From Palaemon carinicauda (taxonomy: Eukaryota; Arthropoda; Malacostraca; Decapoda; Palaemonidae): a stretch of DNA of 64,000 nt. The position numbers and the translations under genes were made by a program. Shown here piece by piece: positions 1 to 11,759 of this stretch (position 1 is the stretch's first letter; the number at the start of each line of letters is the position of its first letter). The DNA is taken from NCBI RefSeq assembly GCF_036898095.1, contig NC_090739.1, positions 58,116,574-58,180,573 on the forward strand. The letters run 5' to 3'. Under the pieces are notes generated by a model. The model saw nothing but the letters and a program-made list of their open reading frames with translations, was not told the origin of the DNA and searched no databases.

Positions 1-1394
1 GAGTAATAGAAATGATCAAATGCTCCAAACCAAGACAGCATTTCAGAAAATGATGTAAGGAACAGGCCCCAGTCTCCCTCACAAAGAGAGCGAGTGAACC
101 TCAGGAGGATGGAGATCAACTTCATGTAGGTTCTCCAATAACAAAATCACTATACAGGACCTGCACCTCTTCAGTTTTTGACTAAAGATCTTCAAGGGAG
201 GAATTGATTTCTCTGTCATCTTTGTTGGCAAAGGCATTTGAAACTCTCCCAATTCCACAAATACAAATTGACACTACGACTTCACAAATAAGACTCCGTA
301 TATTCCCGTTTCAAAAGCGGTCATCAGGTACACGTGTCATGTGACCAACCAATGAATATATACAAAAATAACAAATAAAAATAAATAACAAGACTATAAC
401 ATAAAACCCCACAACTCAATAGCCATAATTAGATTTGATGAATAATAAAAGGTTTAAATAAGATATCAAAATAAGATATCTAAATAAGAAATTACAGAAT
501 TTAACATACAGCTAAACATACAAACATACAATCAAACTACCCCCAAATTCCAAGGTTATACGTTACATCAAACGATCACCAAACGCAACCGAAACACGAC
601 GATGAGCAAAGTTTGTAACAGGTCAACCACAGTCGAATCTGATTACTATTATTAGTAAACATAACAAAGTTACCAACACACTAAAAAACGGATTTTGACA
701 TAGAAAAATCTATTTTTGGGTGAGATAGCCATGTCGTCCTGATGGAAGTTCCTTCTGGCAGTGTCCTACGGTATAATATTTCTGCGAGTGATATTACAAG
801 AGAATTACCATCAGGTATCAGGGGGTTCTAACTCCCGGAATGACTATTCAAAGATATCGTGTATAATCAGGGATGTATCCGTAGATAACCATAGATATCT
901 GGCCCCCAAATAGACTTAACCCAGTCTAGCAATACAAAATTAAAGCAATTTCATCAATACGAGTTCACTACAAGTACAAGCTAGGTTTAAAAATCCATGC
1001 ATTGCATTTTGTATATTAAGGGTTCTAATTCTTAACAATGTGAATTAGGAACCCCTACAAATTTTGTCAAATGTTTTTGAAAAATACCTCTTTTTGGAGA
1101 ATGTATACACCAAGGTCTATCTTAATTCCAGAACCAACTTATACACGATGAAAAACATGGGAATTGACTCCAACATTGTGAGTTTATTGCAATTAGAAGC
1201 TAGAATATGAAAAAAGTTTAGAAATTGGCGGCCATTTTGAAAACTGTCATGGCGGCCATACTATCCATATCTATAATGTCCAACAAGTGAATTTATATTT
1301 ATCTGTATCTAAACAATCTATTTAGACTTGTTGGACTATTCTAACATGCAATCAGCAGGGTGTTGCACATTTTCTGACTTTGGCTTCCTGACAA
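1..1394. other. Intronic sequence, no gene seen
   Basis: AT-rich non-coding sequence with no convincing exon. The GC-richer stretch around 690-905 looks like part of an interspersed repeat, but nothing else in the window matches it, so it is left unclassified. The sequence lies upstream of the PHD exon and is most simply intron of the ZMYND8-like gene, or its upstream flank. Confidence 0.4.
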
Positions 1395-2112
1395 ATAACC
1401 CCATTTCTAAAGCTTTTGAACTTCTTTTGGTAAAATGTCTAAATAGGTATGCTGAAAGTAATCATCTGTTTCCTACTATGAAATGTGTCTTTTGCAAAGG
1501 CCTTGGAGCATGTGATTTAATTTTTACAATTTCCAGTGCTGTACAAAAATCCCTTGACTGTGGTGTAGGGAATTTGTAAGATTGGCTTTGATTTTAGCTC
1601 TGCCTTTTTCTCTTAATCATGATCCCTTTGTTTAAAACTTAATAGATGAAACTAGTTTGGTCTTATCTTACAGCATTATTGGATTTTTAAGTAATATATT
1701 ACAGATTAGTTGTTGGTGCGTGCCATAATTACTATTGTTGTGTAATATCTGGTGTTCCTCAGCGTAGGCTTCTTAGCTCATTACTTATCATGCTATTTAT
1801 GCATGATATGTTGTTTGGTCTAGAAAAGAAGCTTGGCTGCATATGCAGATGACACTGCTCAAAACACAAAGTATTATTATAAGTAGGTTAAGGACAGTGG
1901 TTCTCAACATCCAGATCTTTATATTGACAGTGTCTCTTTAACTATATAAAACTCATTTAAAACTCTAGGTGTGATTATTGATTGCAAATTTACTTTTGAG
2001 AAGCACGTTCGGTTAGATTCTTCTTGAATTGCATAAAAAGTTGTTTTTAATTGCACAAAATTGACTATTGAGAAAGTCTCAAGATTTTCAGTGATCAGCT
2101 TATTCTTTCATT
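1395..2112 (+). mobile_element. LINE copy 1, segment 1 of 4 (decayed RT)
   Basis: Non-LTR retrotransposon fragment of the jockey/CR1/I-like superclade. The reading around 1400-1580 parallels the reverse transcriptase of the reverse LINE at 22664-24700: both share residues such as KGLGACD and a following 'TIS..VQKS..CG'. Later blocks match its fingers/palm (about 1620-1860, with a degraded Ala-Asp-Asp region) and the thumb. The frame is broken throughout. The segment stops abruptly at 2112, where DIRS element A begins, and the same LINE resumes at 9454. Confidence 0.75.
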
Positions 2113-2320
2113 TGTTCCAACACAGATACAAACCTTCGCTATTTATAATAGGGTATTACTTTCGGCACAGCTGAAAAATGAGCCATGATAATTTTAGTGA
2201 GGGATAACTACCACATCCGCTAGTTAGCGGGTGGGGGGTGAGGTAGACAGGCTACCCCGCTCACTCACACCTCTCGGCTGAGTAACCACTTTACTTTTTG
2301 GCTCAGTAGAGGACGGACAT
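2113..2320 (+). repeat. DIRS A left inverted terminal repeat
   Basis: Complementary to 9240-9453: for example GGCTGAGTAACCACTTTAC here pairs with GTGGTTACTCAGCC near 9256. The first ~35 bases are absent from the right ITR but recur, reverse-complemented, in the ICR at 9106-9142. Confidence 0.85.
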
Positions 2321-2676
2321 GCTGTCCTTCTCTCCTGCAAAGATTGGCCTTTATGTTTTTCGTTTATTTTTATTTTTGGTTTTCTTGTGTGTTTTCATTT
2401 ATCTTACATATATTTAAGTATATATATGTATGAATGGAAATATACATTGTTAGATACGTGTAACTTTAGTGCTGTTGACATCGTATCCAACTGCCTCCGC
2501 CGTAAGGTTGTTGTCCTTCGGCAGGTTCTCAACATTGCCGTGTGTTTGTTTCATCACAGAATTAAAGTTTATAACAGTTCAGCTCCCTTTTGAGGAATTA
2601 TCTTACAAGGAAGGTGACTTATTCCCCGAATAGTGTATTTTGTGCAACAGAGCTTAAATTGTAATTGATTACAACA

Positions 2677-2681
<5 letters not shown>

Positions 2682-2707
<26 letters not shown>
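2682..2707. repeat. Poly(T) tract
   Basis: Uninterrupted run of 26 T within DIRS A. Simple low-complexity sequence. Confidence 0.95.
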
Positions 2708-2794
2708 CTCAGGTAACAGTGACGTAGTACATATGTGGTAGCTTGTGAGCTGCCCTCATTACGAGGTAGCATTCACTGTCAACCTTCACCTTGA

Positions 2795-3340
2795 TGTTCC
2801 TCCTTCGAGGGGAACTTCTCTCTCTCGCGAGAGAGAGAGTGATTTTTGTTACGCCTATGCTTTTTTCCCATAGAGCTGGGATAAAGCTTTACTTTGGCTA
2901 TGTCCTCTTGTGGGAGAACTTCTCTCTCGTTTGCGAGAGAACATTTTTTACGTCTACGCTTTTTTCCCATAGAGCTGGGAGAAAGCTTGCCTTAGGCGAT
3001 GTCCTCCTTTGGGAGGACTTTTCTCTCGTTCGCGGGAGAGAGTTTCTTACGCCTACGCTTTTCTCCCATAGAGCTGGGAGAAAGCTTGTTTTAGGCGATG
3101 TCCTTCTTCGGGAGGACTTCACTCTCGTTCGTGAGAGAGAGATTATTAAGCCTATGCTTTTTTCCCATAGAGCTGGGAGAAAGCTTTTCTTTGGCGATGT
3201 CCTCCTTCGGGAGGACTTCTCCCTCATTCGCGAGAGAGATATTTTACGCCTATGCTTTATTCCCATAGAGCTCGGAGAAAGCTTGTCTTAGGCGATCTCC
3301 TTTGGGAGAACTTCCCTTTCGTTTGTGAGAAATAACTTGT
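2795..3340 (+). repeat. Tandem repeat, about 99-bp period
   Basis: At least five units. The marker CCCATAGAGCTGGGAGAAAG occurs at 2867, 2966, 3065, 3164 and 3262, giving spacings of 99, 99, 99 and 98. Each unit contains small stem-like palindromes (TCTCTCGTTCGCGAGAGAGA and CTCCTTCGGGAGGA). Because 99 is 33 codons, open frames survive on both strands over the array (2791-3291 plus, 2898-3266 minus). This is probably expanded ORF1 sequence of DIRS A, and no function is claimed for either frame. Confidence 0.9.
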
Positions 3341-3539
3341 AGGAGCTTGCTGATCCACCAGGGGCGGTGGCAGAGCTTTCTCCGAAGCAGGTTATCCCTA
3401 TGATTATGGTTCTCCTTCAGGAGCGAAGCGAGAGCCTTCTCTTAAGCGACTTTCTCCTTCGGGAGAACAAACCTCTTATGCGGAGGTGTTATCTTGAACC
3501 TGCTGGTTCTCCTTGACCCTTCGGGGTCTCGTTCAATCA

Positions 3540-4370
3540 CCCTTTGGGCTGGCGTGATCGTTTGAGCCTTCGGGCTCTCGTCATGTTGATCCTGCTGGTT
3601 CTCATGACAGTAGGAGTCCTTCGGGACTCCGCTCGAAACCTTCGGGTTTCAGTTACGCTGAACCTTCGGGCTCTCGTAACGATGGTAACATTGAGGCTTC
3701 GGGAACATGTGCCATCAATCATGCCGACCTTTCGGGGTCTCGTGACAGAGGAACCTCAATTCCTCGTTACGCTGATCCTTCGGGGTCTCATAACATTAGT
3801 TATGCATAACCGTTGGGCTCTCGTATCTTTAGTCACTCTGACACTTTGGTGTTTTGTGACAGGGAAACTTCGGTTTCTCGTTGCGCTGACCCTTTGGGGT
3901 CCCGTAACATTAGTTACGCTGAACCCTTGGGCTCTCGTAACTTGGTCACTCTGACACTTCGGTGTTTTGTGACAGGGAAACTGCGGTTTCTCGTTGCGCT
4001 GACCCTCGTAACATTAGTTACGCTGAACCCTTGGGCTCTCGTAACTTTAGTCACTCCAACACTCCGTTGTGTTGTGACAGGGAAACTGCGGTTTTTCGTT
4101 ACGCTAACCCTTCGGGGTCTCGTAACTTTAGTCACTGACACTTCGGTGGTTTGTGACAGGGAAACTTCGGTTTCTCGTTACGCTAACCCTTCGGGGTCTC
4201 GTAACATTAGTTACGCTGAACCCTTGGGCTCGTGTAACTTTAGTCACTGACACTTCGATGTTTTGTGACAGGGAAGCTTCGGTTTCTCGTTTGCGCTGAT
4301 CCTCCAGGGTCTCACAACGCAGTTCACGCTGAACCTTTGGGTTCTCGTGACCATAGCCATACTTATATGG
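3540..4370 (+). repeat. Irregular tandem repeat (about 80-113 bp units)
   Basis: Units carry CTTCGGGGTCTCGTAAC, TTAGTTACGCTGAACC and GTGACAGGGAAAC motifs. The GACAGGG landmark falls at about 3858, 3971, 4076, 4155 and 4267. Every subunit contains short CTTCGGG hairpin-like sequences. The array lies in the ORF1 territory of DIRS A. Frames across it are open on both strands because of composition, not because of evident coding. Confidence 0.85.
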
Positions 4371-4469
4371 CAGAGTTTGCGGACTCTCGTGTTGACCGTT
4401 CCTGCTCACACAACACAGGCTATCGTGAACCTTCGAGTGGACGTAGTAGTGAGTACTCTCGCCACTCTG

Positions 4470-4860
4470 AGAGCTCTTACGCGCACGACCGGTTTGGCGT
4501 GCGTGGCCAAATTTACGCACACGACCGGTTTGGCGTGCATGACCAAATTGGCACGCACGATCAGATTAGCATGCACAGCCAAATTGGCGCGCACAACTGG
4601 ATCGGCGTGCACGACCAAATTGGGTCGTACGTCCAGTCCAATTTGGCGCGTAGGACCAAATTGGCGCTCACAAACGATGTGGCGCGTACGACCATATTGG
4701 CACGCATGACCATTTTGGCACGCATGCACGACCATATTGGCGGGCGCGCACTACCATTTTGGCGCACACGATCGGATTGGAGCGCACGACCATAATGGCG
4801 CGCACACACTACCAACTTGGCACGCACGCAATCAGTTGAAGTGCGCGAACAACTCTTATG
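4470..4860 (+). repeat. Short tandem repeat (about 17-18 bp unit)
   Basis: About twenty imperfect copies of a unit like GCACGACCAAATTGGCGC, GC-rich with CpG and GCGC. It follows directly after the larger repeat array within DIRS A. Conceptual translation gives His/Asp/Gln/Ile repeats in one frame, resembling the charged repeats in ORF1 of DIRS B (12885-12960). Confidence 0.9.
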
Positions 4861-5109
4861 ACAGAGTTTTTCAGACTCGTTGCACGAAGTGCTCACGAGT
4901 GAACAAGAGGTTTACTCTCATGACAGAGTCTTCAAAGTCTCGTCTCGTGAATTGTTCGCGCGCGCCCATCGTCATCAAGAGTTTTACTCTGATGACAGAG
5001 GGATGCCTGCTTCCTAAAGGTTTACGAATCTCTACAGGTAACGTATCACGATTCCTGGAAATTCCATCAGGAATTAACGACAGAGTTCCTGCGGGCTCTC
5101 GGCACAACA

Positions 5110-7254
5110 TCCCTTAAGGTCGTGAGAAAGGAATTCACAAATAGATTCTAAACTCCTAGGTTCTCATCCGAATATCTGTTTCCGCGATCCAGAGTTTTCT
5201 GAAAACTCAATGGTCGACCCCCCATCCCCCCCCTCTACGAGATGGGTCTTCCAAAGGTGTGACTTTATACGTCACTCTACACTCCCAGTTGATTACTATA
5301 TCAGCTAGCCTGGTTTCGCCAGCATCGATCCTTTCGTTTTCGAACGAAGCACCGTCATCTTTCCTCCACCTTCCTACTTCGAGTGGTTGGGTTAGCAGAT
5401 GGAAATGAGTTGGGAATGAAAATGCTTTACATTGCAGTTCATTTCCCCTGGCAGGCCTTGCCTGAATTAGACGGTAGTTTTCTCAGTATCGAGAAAGCGT
5501 TCGATGGCAACCTCTTTAGGTAAGCGGTCGATGGCAATTATGTCTGGCCTTCTTGAAGCAAACCCCCACATATGAGACTTCACCCTTTTTCGGGAGACTC
5601 ATTCCTGAGAAGTTTTTTTTGCAAAACTTCAATAGGTGTTAAAACTTCATGAAGGCTGTAAGCCTTCCCGGAGCATGCACTCTAGCTAAGACAAAACAGC
5701 GAGGTTATGGTCTTAAATTCGGTTCTACCGTTTGATGATGGCAGCCTCCCCCGTCATTGTACCCTGGGTATAACAACTTGCCTTTTTACACGACAGTCTT
5801 CCTAGACTTTCTATTCTTTCCCTACAGGGTTATTGTTTCAAACAATTAGTCCTGAACAAAAATTGTTAGCTGACGTTAAAAGAACGATAGCAACAGCGTG
5901 GGCATCTTTTCATTACGTTACGAACGTTTCAAACCCCGCCCACAGGTAAACAGACATCCGTTTCTGTGTAATGAACACTGGCTAGCCCCTCAAATAAAGA
6001 GAACATGTTTGAGAACATATTCGCTCTCATTCAAGAAAATATTACAGTTAGTCAACGATCAAAATTAATTTGGCAATAATGTTGCGATTCGTCGCACATA
6101 CATTATTCCCACAATCGGATTCGTTGCAAATGTTTCCTGGAGGCAGAGGATACGCATGTGCTAGCGCAAATGGACAAGTACATATATGCGTGCAAGCGAT
6201 ATTTCTGCCAATAAGGGCTATATACATCTTCCAATTAGAACTCCGTTCTATTAAGTTGTATATTTATATCCCTTACTGAAACCAGGTTATTCAGTACATT
6301 ACTTGGCTACTTTTCTGTAGCCAGACATACGGCATTTACGTTCTGCCTTCTTATAGGCATTTTTTCCTTTCTCCCGATCGGAAGTCTTAGTGTCCTACAA
6401 AGGCTTTGGCTGGAAACTTCTCAGAAGCATTTCTATTTCCTAGTAGGGAACATTTAATATAAATGCTAGTTTACCGATCGGAGACGGAGAAGTACGAACG
6501 TTTTTTGTCCTAAGAAGGAGAAACCTCTGTTACGAACGTTTCCAACGTTCTCCAACTGAGTTCCGGACACGACTTTTAAGTCGAATTACGCATGTATACT
6601 TGTCATGCGCACAGTTCGGTGTTACTACTCAGTAGTACACGTATGCTCTCTACCCACCCAACAATAGATTGAAGATACGTCTCAATCCCCTTTTGGGTTT
6701 GGTTGGATGCATTCGGTGATTACCGTAGTCTCTTGTCTGGAAAGCGATCTCTATGGAGATTCACAATTATAACATAAGCTGTACTGATTAACTGGTTTAC
6801 CATTTGGTATCGGTCTTATTCGGCCAACCACACTGGATTAGTGGCAGTTGGAGGGAGAACAGGCTGTTCCTCTTCGTTGTAAGAACGTGCAATTGGTTAT
6901 ACCTCTCGACATCATCTCGAGGTATGTGTTTTGCTATGCACCCCCCCCCCACCGCTGGACAATCCGCAGATGATGGGGGCAGACGAGAGCTTCCGCAAAG
7001 AGGCCTGTCTTCCCGTCTTCCCTCTGGACCTGATGCTCTCTATAATTCATCAAAAGAGAGAGAGAGAGAGGGGGGGGGGGCGCATATGCCATACCATTCC
7101 ATCCTCGTCTGTTGGTCCGATTCAGAAAGGTACTAACATTCACCTCTCTTAGAGAACCATCTAGCAGTACGAAGCCTTAGATGGACAGAGGACAACTAGT
7201 TGCCCCCATCTGCTCGCGTCATTCCTGGTATAGGAATGTGCTTGCAAAACCACC
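5110..7254 (+). other. DIRS A interior, no readable domain
   Basis: This stretch occupies the place of ORF1 C-terminus, RT and RNase H in the intact copies. I could not recognise a conserved motif in any frame. It includes a C-run near 6940 and a GA/G-run near 7054-7081. The ORFs here are short and look spurious. Confidence 0.5.
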
Positions 7255-8395
7255 CTAGTGTCTTGGAATCATCTTGTATCCAACAAAGTCTTAACTTTGT
7301 GGGGTTCCCGACTGTGGTTATGCTCGCAGCGGCCCTGATCTTCAGGCTCCCACTCGACCGTTCCCCAGGACCTCAAACAAGATGTATTCCAAGATCGGTG
7401 GGGCGGCCTAGAGGTGTGCCTTGTTTTTTCCCCCATTCAGATTGGTGAAAAAGTCCTCAGCCAAGTCAGGATAAGCAGGATCTTATCAACGACTCCAATA
7501 GCTTCGCTATGGCATCCCGCAGAATGGTTCCCAACCTTCTGCAGCTCCTGACGGAGCTCTAATAGCTTTGCTATGGCAACCCGCAGAATGGGTCCCGAAC
7601 CTGCTACAGCTCCTGACGGAGTTCCGTGGGATCTTCCTCCACGGCACGATCTTCCAAGTAGCCACATGCGAACACTTTCCTAAGCCGTAGCTTTGCTTCG
7701 ACTTCTCACCTGGGACGATCCTAAACCACCCCTCTCAGAGAGGCCTTTCACAACAGGTTACGGAAAAGATGTCTAGGCACCTCAGACCCTTTTCAGCGTC
7801 GGTCTTCTAGGCGAAGTGTTCGGTCCTTTTTGACTGATGTCGTGGTAAGGGATTCTCTCCCATCGATACCTTTACTTATGCAAGTGTGAGATAACTTGTC
7901 CCCCGTTGGATCTCAACCTCTTCCCGGGAACGCGGTTCGGGTCCTTCAGTCTCTGAAGGCCCCTCTCTACAAACCGTAGGCCCAGCAGCAGATCGCTTCC
8001 TTACACGGAAGACGCCATTTCTACTCACTTGGGCTTTTGACCAAGAGAGTTAGTGTGTTGTACGATCCAACCTCTGATGTCTCCTACCCTAGGAGACGGG
8101 GAGAAGTAATCCTCAGCGGCGTCCCTGAGTGGATTGCCAAGACTCAAATTCGAGTGTGCTGTACCCTAGGTGCAGCCCATTTCGAATAAAGTGTCTTCGT
8201 TCGGTAACCGGTTATCCATCAACTGGGGATTTTCCGAAGTGAGGAGTCTGTGGGGTTACCTTAAAAGAACAATACCAGCTCGCGCCCGCGTGTCGGCACT
8301 GTTGACCAGCACCGGGAAGGTCAAGAGGAGGACCTCAAGGATTTCCTTCCCCTCTGGGATCGGAAGGCAATTGAGGTTAATCTTGATCTAGACTC
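7255..8395 (+). pseudogene. DIRS A methyltransferase-like and recombinase remnants
   Basis: Around 7280-7440 the text parallels the 'L.LWG.P.vDLFA' block and the following 'DAFq..W..L.v' block of the other copies (compare 49400-49560 and 41130-41280). At about 8300-8370 the reading 'LTSTGKVKRRTS' corresponds to the 'LFVSTG..KK..S' block of the tyrosine recombinase in DIRS C (about 42140). Frames change several times and the catalytic Arg-His-Arg-Tyr set cannot be assembled. Dead coding region. Confidence 0.6.
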
Positions 8396-9105
8396 TCCTC
8401 CATCCTAAGACCCAGAGCTCGTAACGTCACTGGCATTGCTACGTCCCTGGCTTTCAAGAAACTACTCTGTGGTACAGATACTTTAAGTGGGCATGTGGAA
8501 GCGTCAATCGACCTTCACGACCCACTACCTGCAAAGACGTAACCCACAAGAACATGGAGACCTTTTCCATTGGTCCTGTGGTGGTCGCAGAACAAATGGT
8601 CTAAACACCTCAGGCTCCTTGATGGACAAGTAGCAGAGGGTTGAGGGCTGAGGCTACCCGGATTAGTCTGGGGTGAATGAGTAAGAATGCCTGGCTCCTT
8701 TCTTCCTTTCACCTTCTCCCCTCTGGGGAAAAAAGCTCTGCAAGCCTCAGCATAGCTGACCTCACCTCACTGCAGGTAAGGCCCATTTCCCTTGTGCCTC
8801 CTAAGTATAGAAGAATACTTTGTTACGTCCCCAATACCTTTTAGAGGGAGGGTATTGGGTAAGTTTTTAAGAACAATAGGTTTTGTACTCGAGTTCCTAT
8901 GTTAAAGACAAGCCACACTGTTAGTTCCACTCACACACAAAGCTTCTGGAGGCCGCTATCAGTGCAATACTTCATATCGGCACTTGATTTTAGCGAGGGT
9001 AGGGTCCCTTCTACTCTCGATCACAGATCGAAATAGAGAGGACCCCGGGTCATGACCAAGGCCAGTTGGTGAGGACTTCCTCCCTCCTAAGAGTTAAGTC
9101 ACACT

Positions 9106-9202
9106 TTTATAAATAGCGAAGGTTTGTATCTGTGTCGGAACAAATAACAAATTTGGAAATAATTTGTATTTTTCCTAGCATACAAACCCGGAGCTATTTA
9201 TA
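9106..9202 (+). repeat. DIRS A internal complementary region (ICR)
   Basis: 9106-9142 is the reverse complement of the left end (…TGTATCTGTGTCGGAACA versus TGTTCCAACACAGATACA). 9143-9202 is the reverse complement of the right end (AATAACAAATTTGGAAAT versus ATTTCCAAATTTGTTATT). The junction, at 9142/9143, would match a head-to-tail circular intermediate. This is the structural signature of DIRS elements. Confidence 0.9.
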
Positions 9203-9239
9203 CAAATTGGCCCGCCACCCTGTCCCCCGAGAAGTCCTG

Positions 9240-9453
9240 CCATAAAGCAAAGTGGTTACTCAGCCGAGAGGTGTGAGTGAGCGGGGTAGCCAGTCTACCC
9301 CACCCCCCACCTGCTATCTAGCGAATTGGGTAGATATCCCTCTCTAAAATTATCATGGCTCGTCTTTCAGCTGTGCCAAAAGTAATACCCTATTATAAAT
9401 AGCTCCAGGTTTGTATGTTAGGAAAAATACAAATTATTTCCAAATTTGTTATT
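9240..9453 (+). repeat. DIRS A right inverted terminal repeat
   Basis: Reverse complement of the left ITR, plus a right-specific terminal extension (GGTTTGTATGTTAGGAAAAA…) that is complementary to 9143-9202. Confidence 0.85.
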
Positions 9454-9735
9454 TTACTATGTTTTGAGCATTGTTTTCCTGTCTGGTCTTCAGATGCTGA
9501 CTTTCATCTTGATTTTTCGGATAGAAACTTGGGGTCTTTTAAATTCCTTATTACTAATCTGGATGTTAACCTTTGGCACCATCTGTAAGTTAGTTGTTTA
9601 TGCATGTTGCCTAAGATTTTTCTTAATTTAGACCATCCATTGCATTTAGATCTTCCCAGACTGTACCATCCTTTATGTAGTACAGTACTACAGTAGGTAT
9701 GCTGTTGATTTTATTCATGCCTTCTCCATTTTGAG
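9454..9735 (+). mobile_element. LINE copy 1, segment 2 of 4
   Basis: Continues LINE copy 1 after DIRS A. GTTTTCCTGTCTGGTCTTCAG and the following ~250 bases match LINE copy 3 at 33667-33920. It ends at CTTCTCCATTTTGAG, where a TIR element interrupts it. Confidence 0.8.
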
Positions 9736-10945
9736 GGTACTGTCCGCTATGGTGCTTGACATAACAACTAAGTAATCGAAAATGGTTTTATTTTATCTAT
9801 AAATGCAGAAACATGTCGTACATGCTCTCCAGAAGTTTCACCTAATTATTTTTACAAATAATGAAGACAATGCGGTCTTTAAATGATGACGTCATCCTTA
9901 CTGCGTCGTCTGTATGACTTGAGTTATACAGAATCATCTTTGCATGCTCATTTTTGCATATATATAGCAATTATTTCACATGTTACGAAATTTCATACGT
10001 CTGCTAGAGATGGAAGGCATTGGTAGAGGGTAGGTGAACGAAAACTACGATCTACTAGAAGACCAGCCAGAGTTGCCAAAGACGTATAGAAGTTTTGATG
10101 CGCGTGTGTTTGTTTAATTGCAGTTTGTATATACATTGTGTTTTCACAACGTACTTGTGAATTTTATAGCAAGGCCAATGTTACCTAAGGTTAAAGAAAG
10201 AACAAAAAGTAATAAGAGAGCAATAATAAAGAACTAAGAAGAGAGGGAAACATGAAAAAGAGTACAATGCTGGAACATTCTAACTAAAACTCTGGCAACT
10301 CATGACACCCGGACACCAAGTGTATTAGTAAACATAGGGTTTAAATACCTCGTTCAGGGAGCTTTCATGTAGGAATAAAGAATAAAAGTACAAAGTTAGG
10401 TTATCATAATGTTATTTTGATTTTTCTAAGAAAAAAGCAAAAATTTATAGCAAATCTTAGGGAGCTCACTACTCAAAAACATACTTATTCACACTTCAGT
10501 ACATTTTTATCGGTTATTTAGTTTTCAGTTTTAGAGAGAAACATATAATTGAAAAGAAGAATAAAAATCCCACAATTTTGTGTGACAGAATTTTGATTAT
10601 CCTTTTTATCTTTTTTTCATGATTATTTTGTGTCAAGAAGAAAATTAATAAAAAAAATAATAAAAATAAGAAAAGGGAAAATAAAATAATCTCACACAGA
10701 ATTATTCGGTTTTTAAAGAAGTTTTGATGGTATGATTTTCAATACAATTTGTGTCATAGTAGTGGAGAAAAATGTACCTAAATTTTTTTTTTGAAAATCA
10801 AGATTTTTGCTAATAAATCAAAAAGATTTTGATCAAATGATTTGAAATTTGTATATGATGAAGGTATTATATGTTTAAAACATATAGAAATGGTGAATTT
10901 TGAATAAATATAAAAAAATAATGCAGGACATAGCGGATGGTCCCC
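9736..10945. mobile_element. Small TIR DNA element inserted in LINE copy 1
   Basis: About 1.2 kb of AT-rich sequence with imperfect terminal inverted repeats. GGGTACTGTCCGCTATG at the left pairs with CATAGCGGATGGTCCCC at the right, 14 of 17 positions matching. LINE copy 1 reads through on both sides, so the whole block is an insertion. No transposase ORF is visible, so it would be non-autonomous. Superfamily not determined, and the target-site duplication is unclear (possibly TTTTGAG / CTTAAAG, badly mutated). Confidence 0.6.
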
Positions 10946-11220
10946 TTAAAGCACAATGATAGCCCAAACAGTATTCTTGGAGTTTTATTCTTACTTTGAC
11001 CAGATTCTGGAATGATCTCCATAATGTGGCTGTTGAATTGGTGGAACTTCAGAAGTTCAAACTTTGCAATTACTTTTATATTGACCAGGTTGACATACGT
11101 CTCATTGTGTAGTTTATATGTTTTGTTACTGATCTTAAATATTTTATAATTTATATTTATTACATACTTATGTGTAATGTATTTGCTATTTCTATATTTC
11201 TTTTCCTAACCACTACTTTT
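10946..11220 (+). mobile_element. LINE copy 1, segment 3 of 4
   Basis: Matches the 3' part of LINE copy 3 (33920-34200): a 'ttctggaatgatc' block, then 'GTGGAACTTCAGAAGTTCAA', then an AT-rich 3' UTR. Ends at 11220, where DIRS B begins. Confidence 0.8.
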
Positions 11221-11397
11221 ATGAATAGAACTTACCTGGCAGTTATATATATATAGCTGAGTCTCCGACTGCGGCAGAATTTAATCGAAAATCGCGGCAA
11301 CCGCCTTGTGGTGGTGTTGTGGTTAGATGGTTAACAACCCTTACAGGGTGGTACTTGGAATCATTCCCATTTTCTGTTCCTCAGATTATCTCTGCCG
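11221..11397 (+). repeat. DIRS B left inverted terminal repeat
   Basis: Reverse complement of 17518-17700. For example GGTTAGATGGTTAACAACCC here pairs with GGGTTGTTAACCATCTAACC near 17574. Contains a (TA)n run shared with the right ITR and ICR. Confidence 0.92.
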
Positions 11398-11549
11398 GCC
11401 GAATCGACAACATCGTTGGTCCGCCTTTCAGAGTTTTTCGGATCGCTTTCCCTTCATCGCCTTTTTGGACTTCGTTTTTGGTGAAGTACACTGTGTTGGG
11501 ATTTGGCAATCGTGTTGTTTTTGTTTTTTGTCTTTTTTCCTTTATTATC

Positions 11550-11759
11550 ATGAGTGAGAAAATTCTTTATCGTGTTTGTGCGAATGATATTTGCAAGGTG
11601 AGGTTGCCGAAACTTTCGGTTGACCCTCACACTATCTGTATGGGTTGCAGGGGGTTTGAATGTGCTTTAGATAATAAGTGCAAGGAATGCGAGGTTTTAA
11701 GTGATGATGATTGGTTAGCTATGCAGCGCTATGTGCGCAAACTTGAGATTGATAGTTAG
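11550..11759 (+). CDS. DIRS B ORF1 N-terminal part (Cys-cluster)
   Basis: Starts at ATG 11550 (MSEKILYRVC…) and runs 69 codons. It carries a cysteine cluster, with a Cys pair near the start, then VDPHTICMGCRG, a Cys, and CKEC. The equivalent part of DIRS C (37123-37290) has the same spacing around DPHsLCssCRG…C…CpEC, so this is the true start of ORF1, a gag-like protein presumed to bind nucleic acid. The frame ends at 11759, but the downstream ORF1 frame is already open at 11731. The changeover at about 11735-11757 is probably a single indel rather than programmed frameshifting. The Cys arrangement is unlike the CCHC knuckle of retroviral gag. Confidence 0.65.
   Translation: MSEKILYRVCANDICKVRLPKLSVDPHTICMGCRGFECALDNKCKECEVLSDDDWLAMQRYVRKLEIDS

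Larger units (their letters stand above)
2113..9453 (+). mobile_element. DIRS-like retrotransposon A (decayed, near full length)
   Basis: DIRS-type element (reverse transcriptase plus tyrosine recombinase, no LTR, no integrase) inserted in LINE copy 1. The left end begins TGTTCCAACACAGATAC. Inverted terminal repeats pair 2113-2320 with 9240-9453, and an internal complementary region at 9106-9202 contains the complement of both outer ends. The interior is heavily mutated. ORF1 territory (about 2400-5110) has become tandem repeats, about 5110-7200 has no readable domain, and about 7255-8395 retains recognisable methyltransferase-like and recombinase remnants. Flanking LINE sequence joins cleanly across the insertion (…TTTCATT / TTACTATGTTTTGAG…), with no obvious target duplication, as expected for recombinase-mediated integration. 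Confidence 0.85.

Noticed and set aside
2795..4860. CRISPR-like or regulatory repeat array
   Set aside because: Units are contiguous with no unique spacers, the genome is eukaryotic, and the arrays lie inside a DIRS element. They are ordinary tandem repeats.
6070..7667. Several 60-110-codon ORFs in DIRS A
   Set aside because: No similarity to the expected RT or RNase H motifs and no agreement between neighbouring frames.
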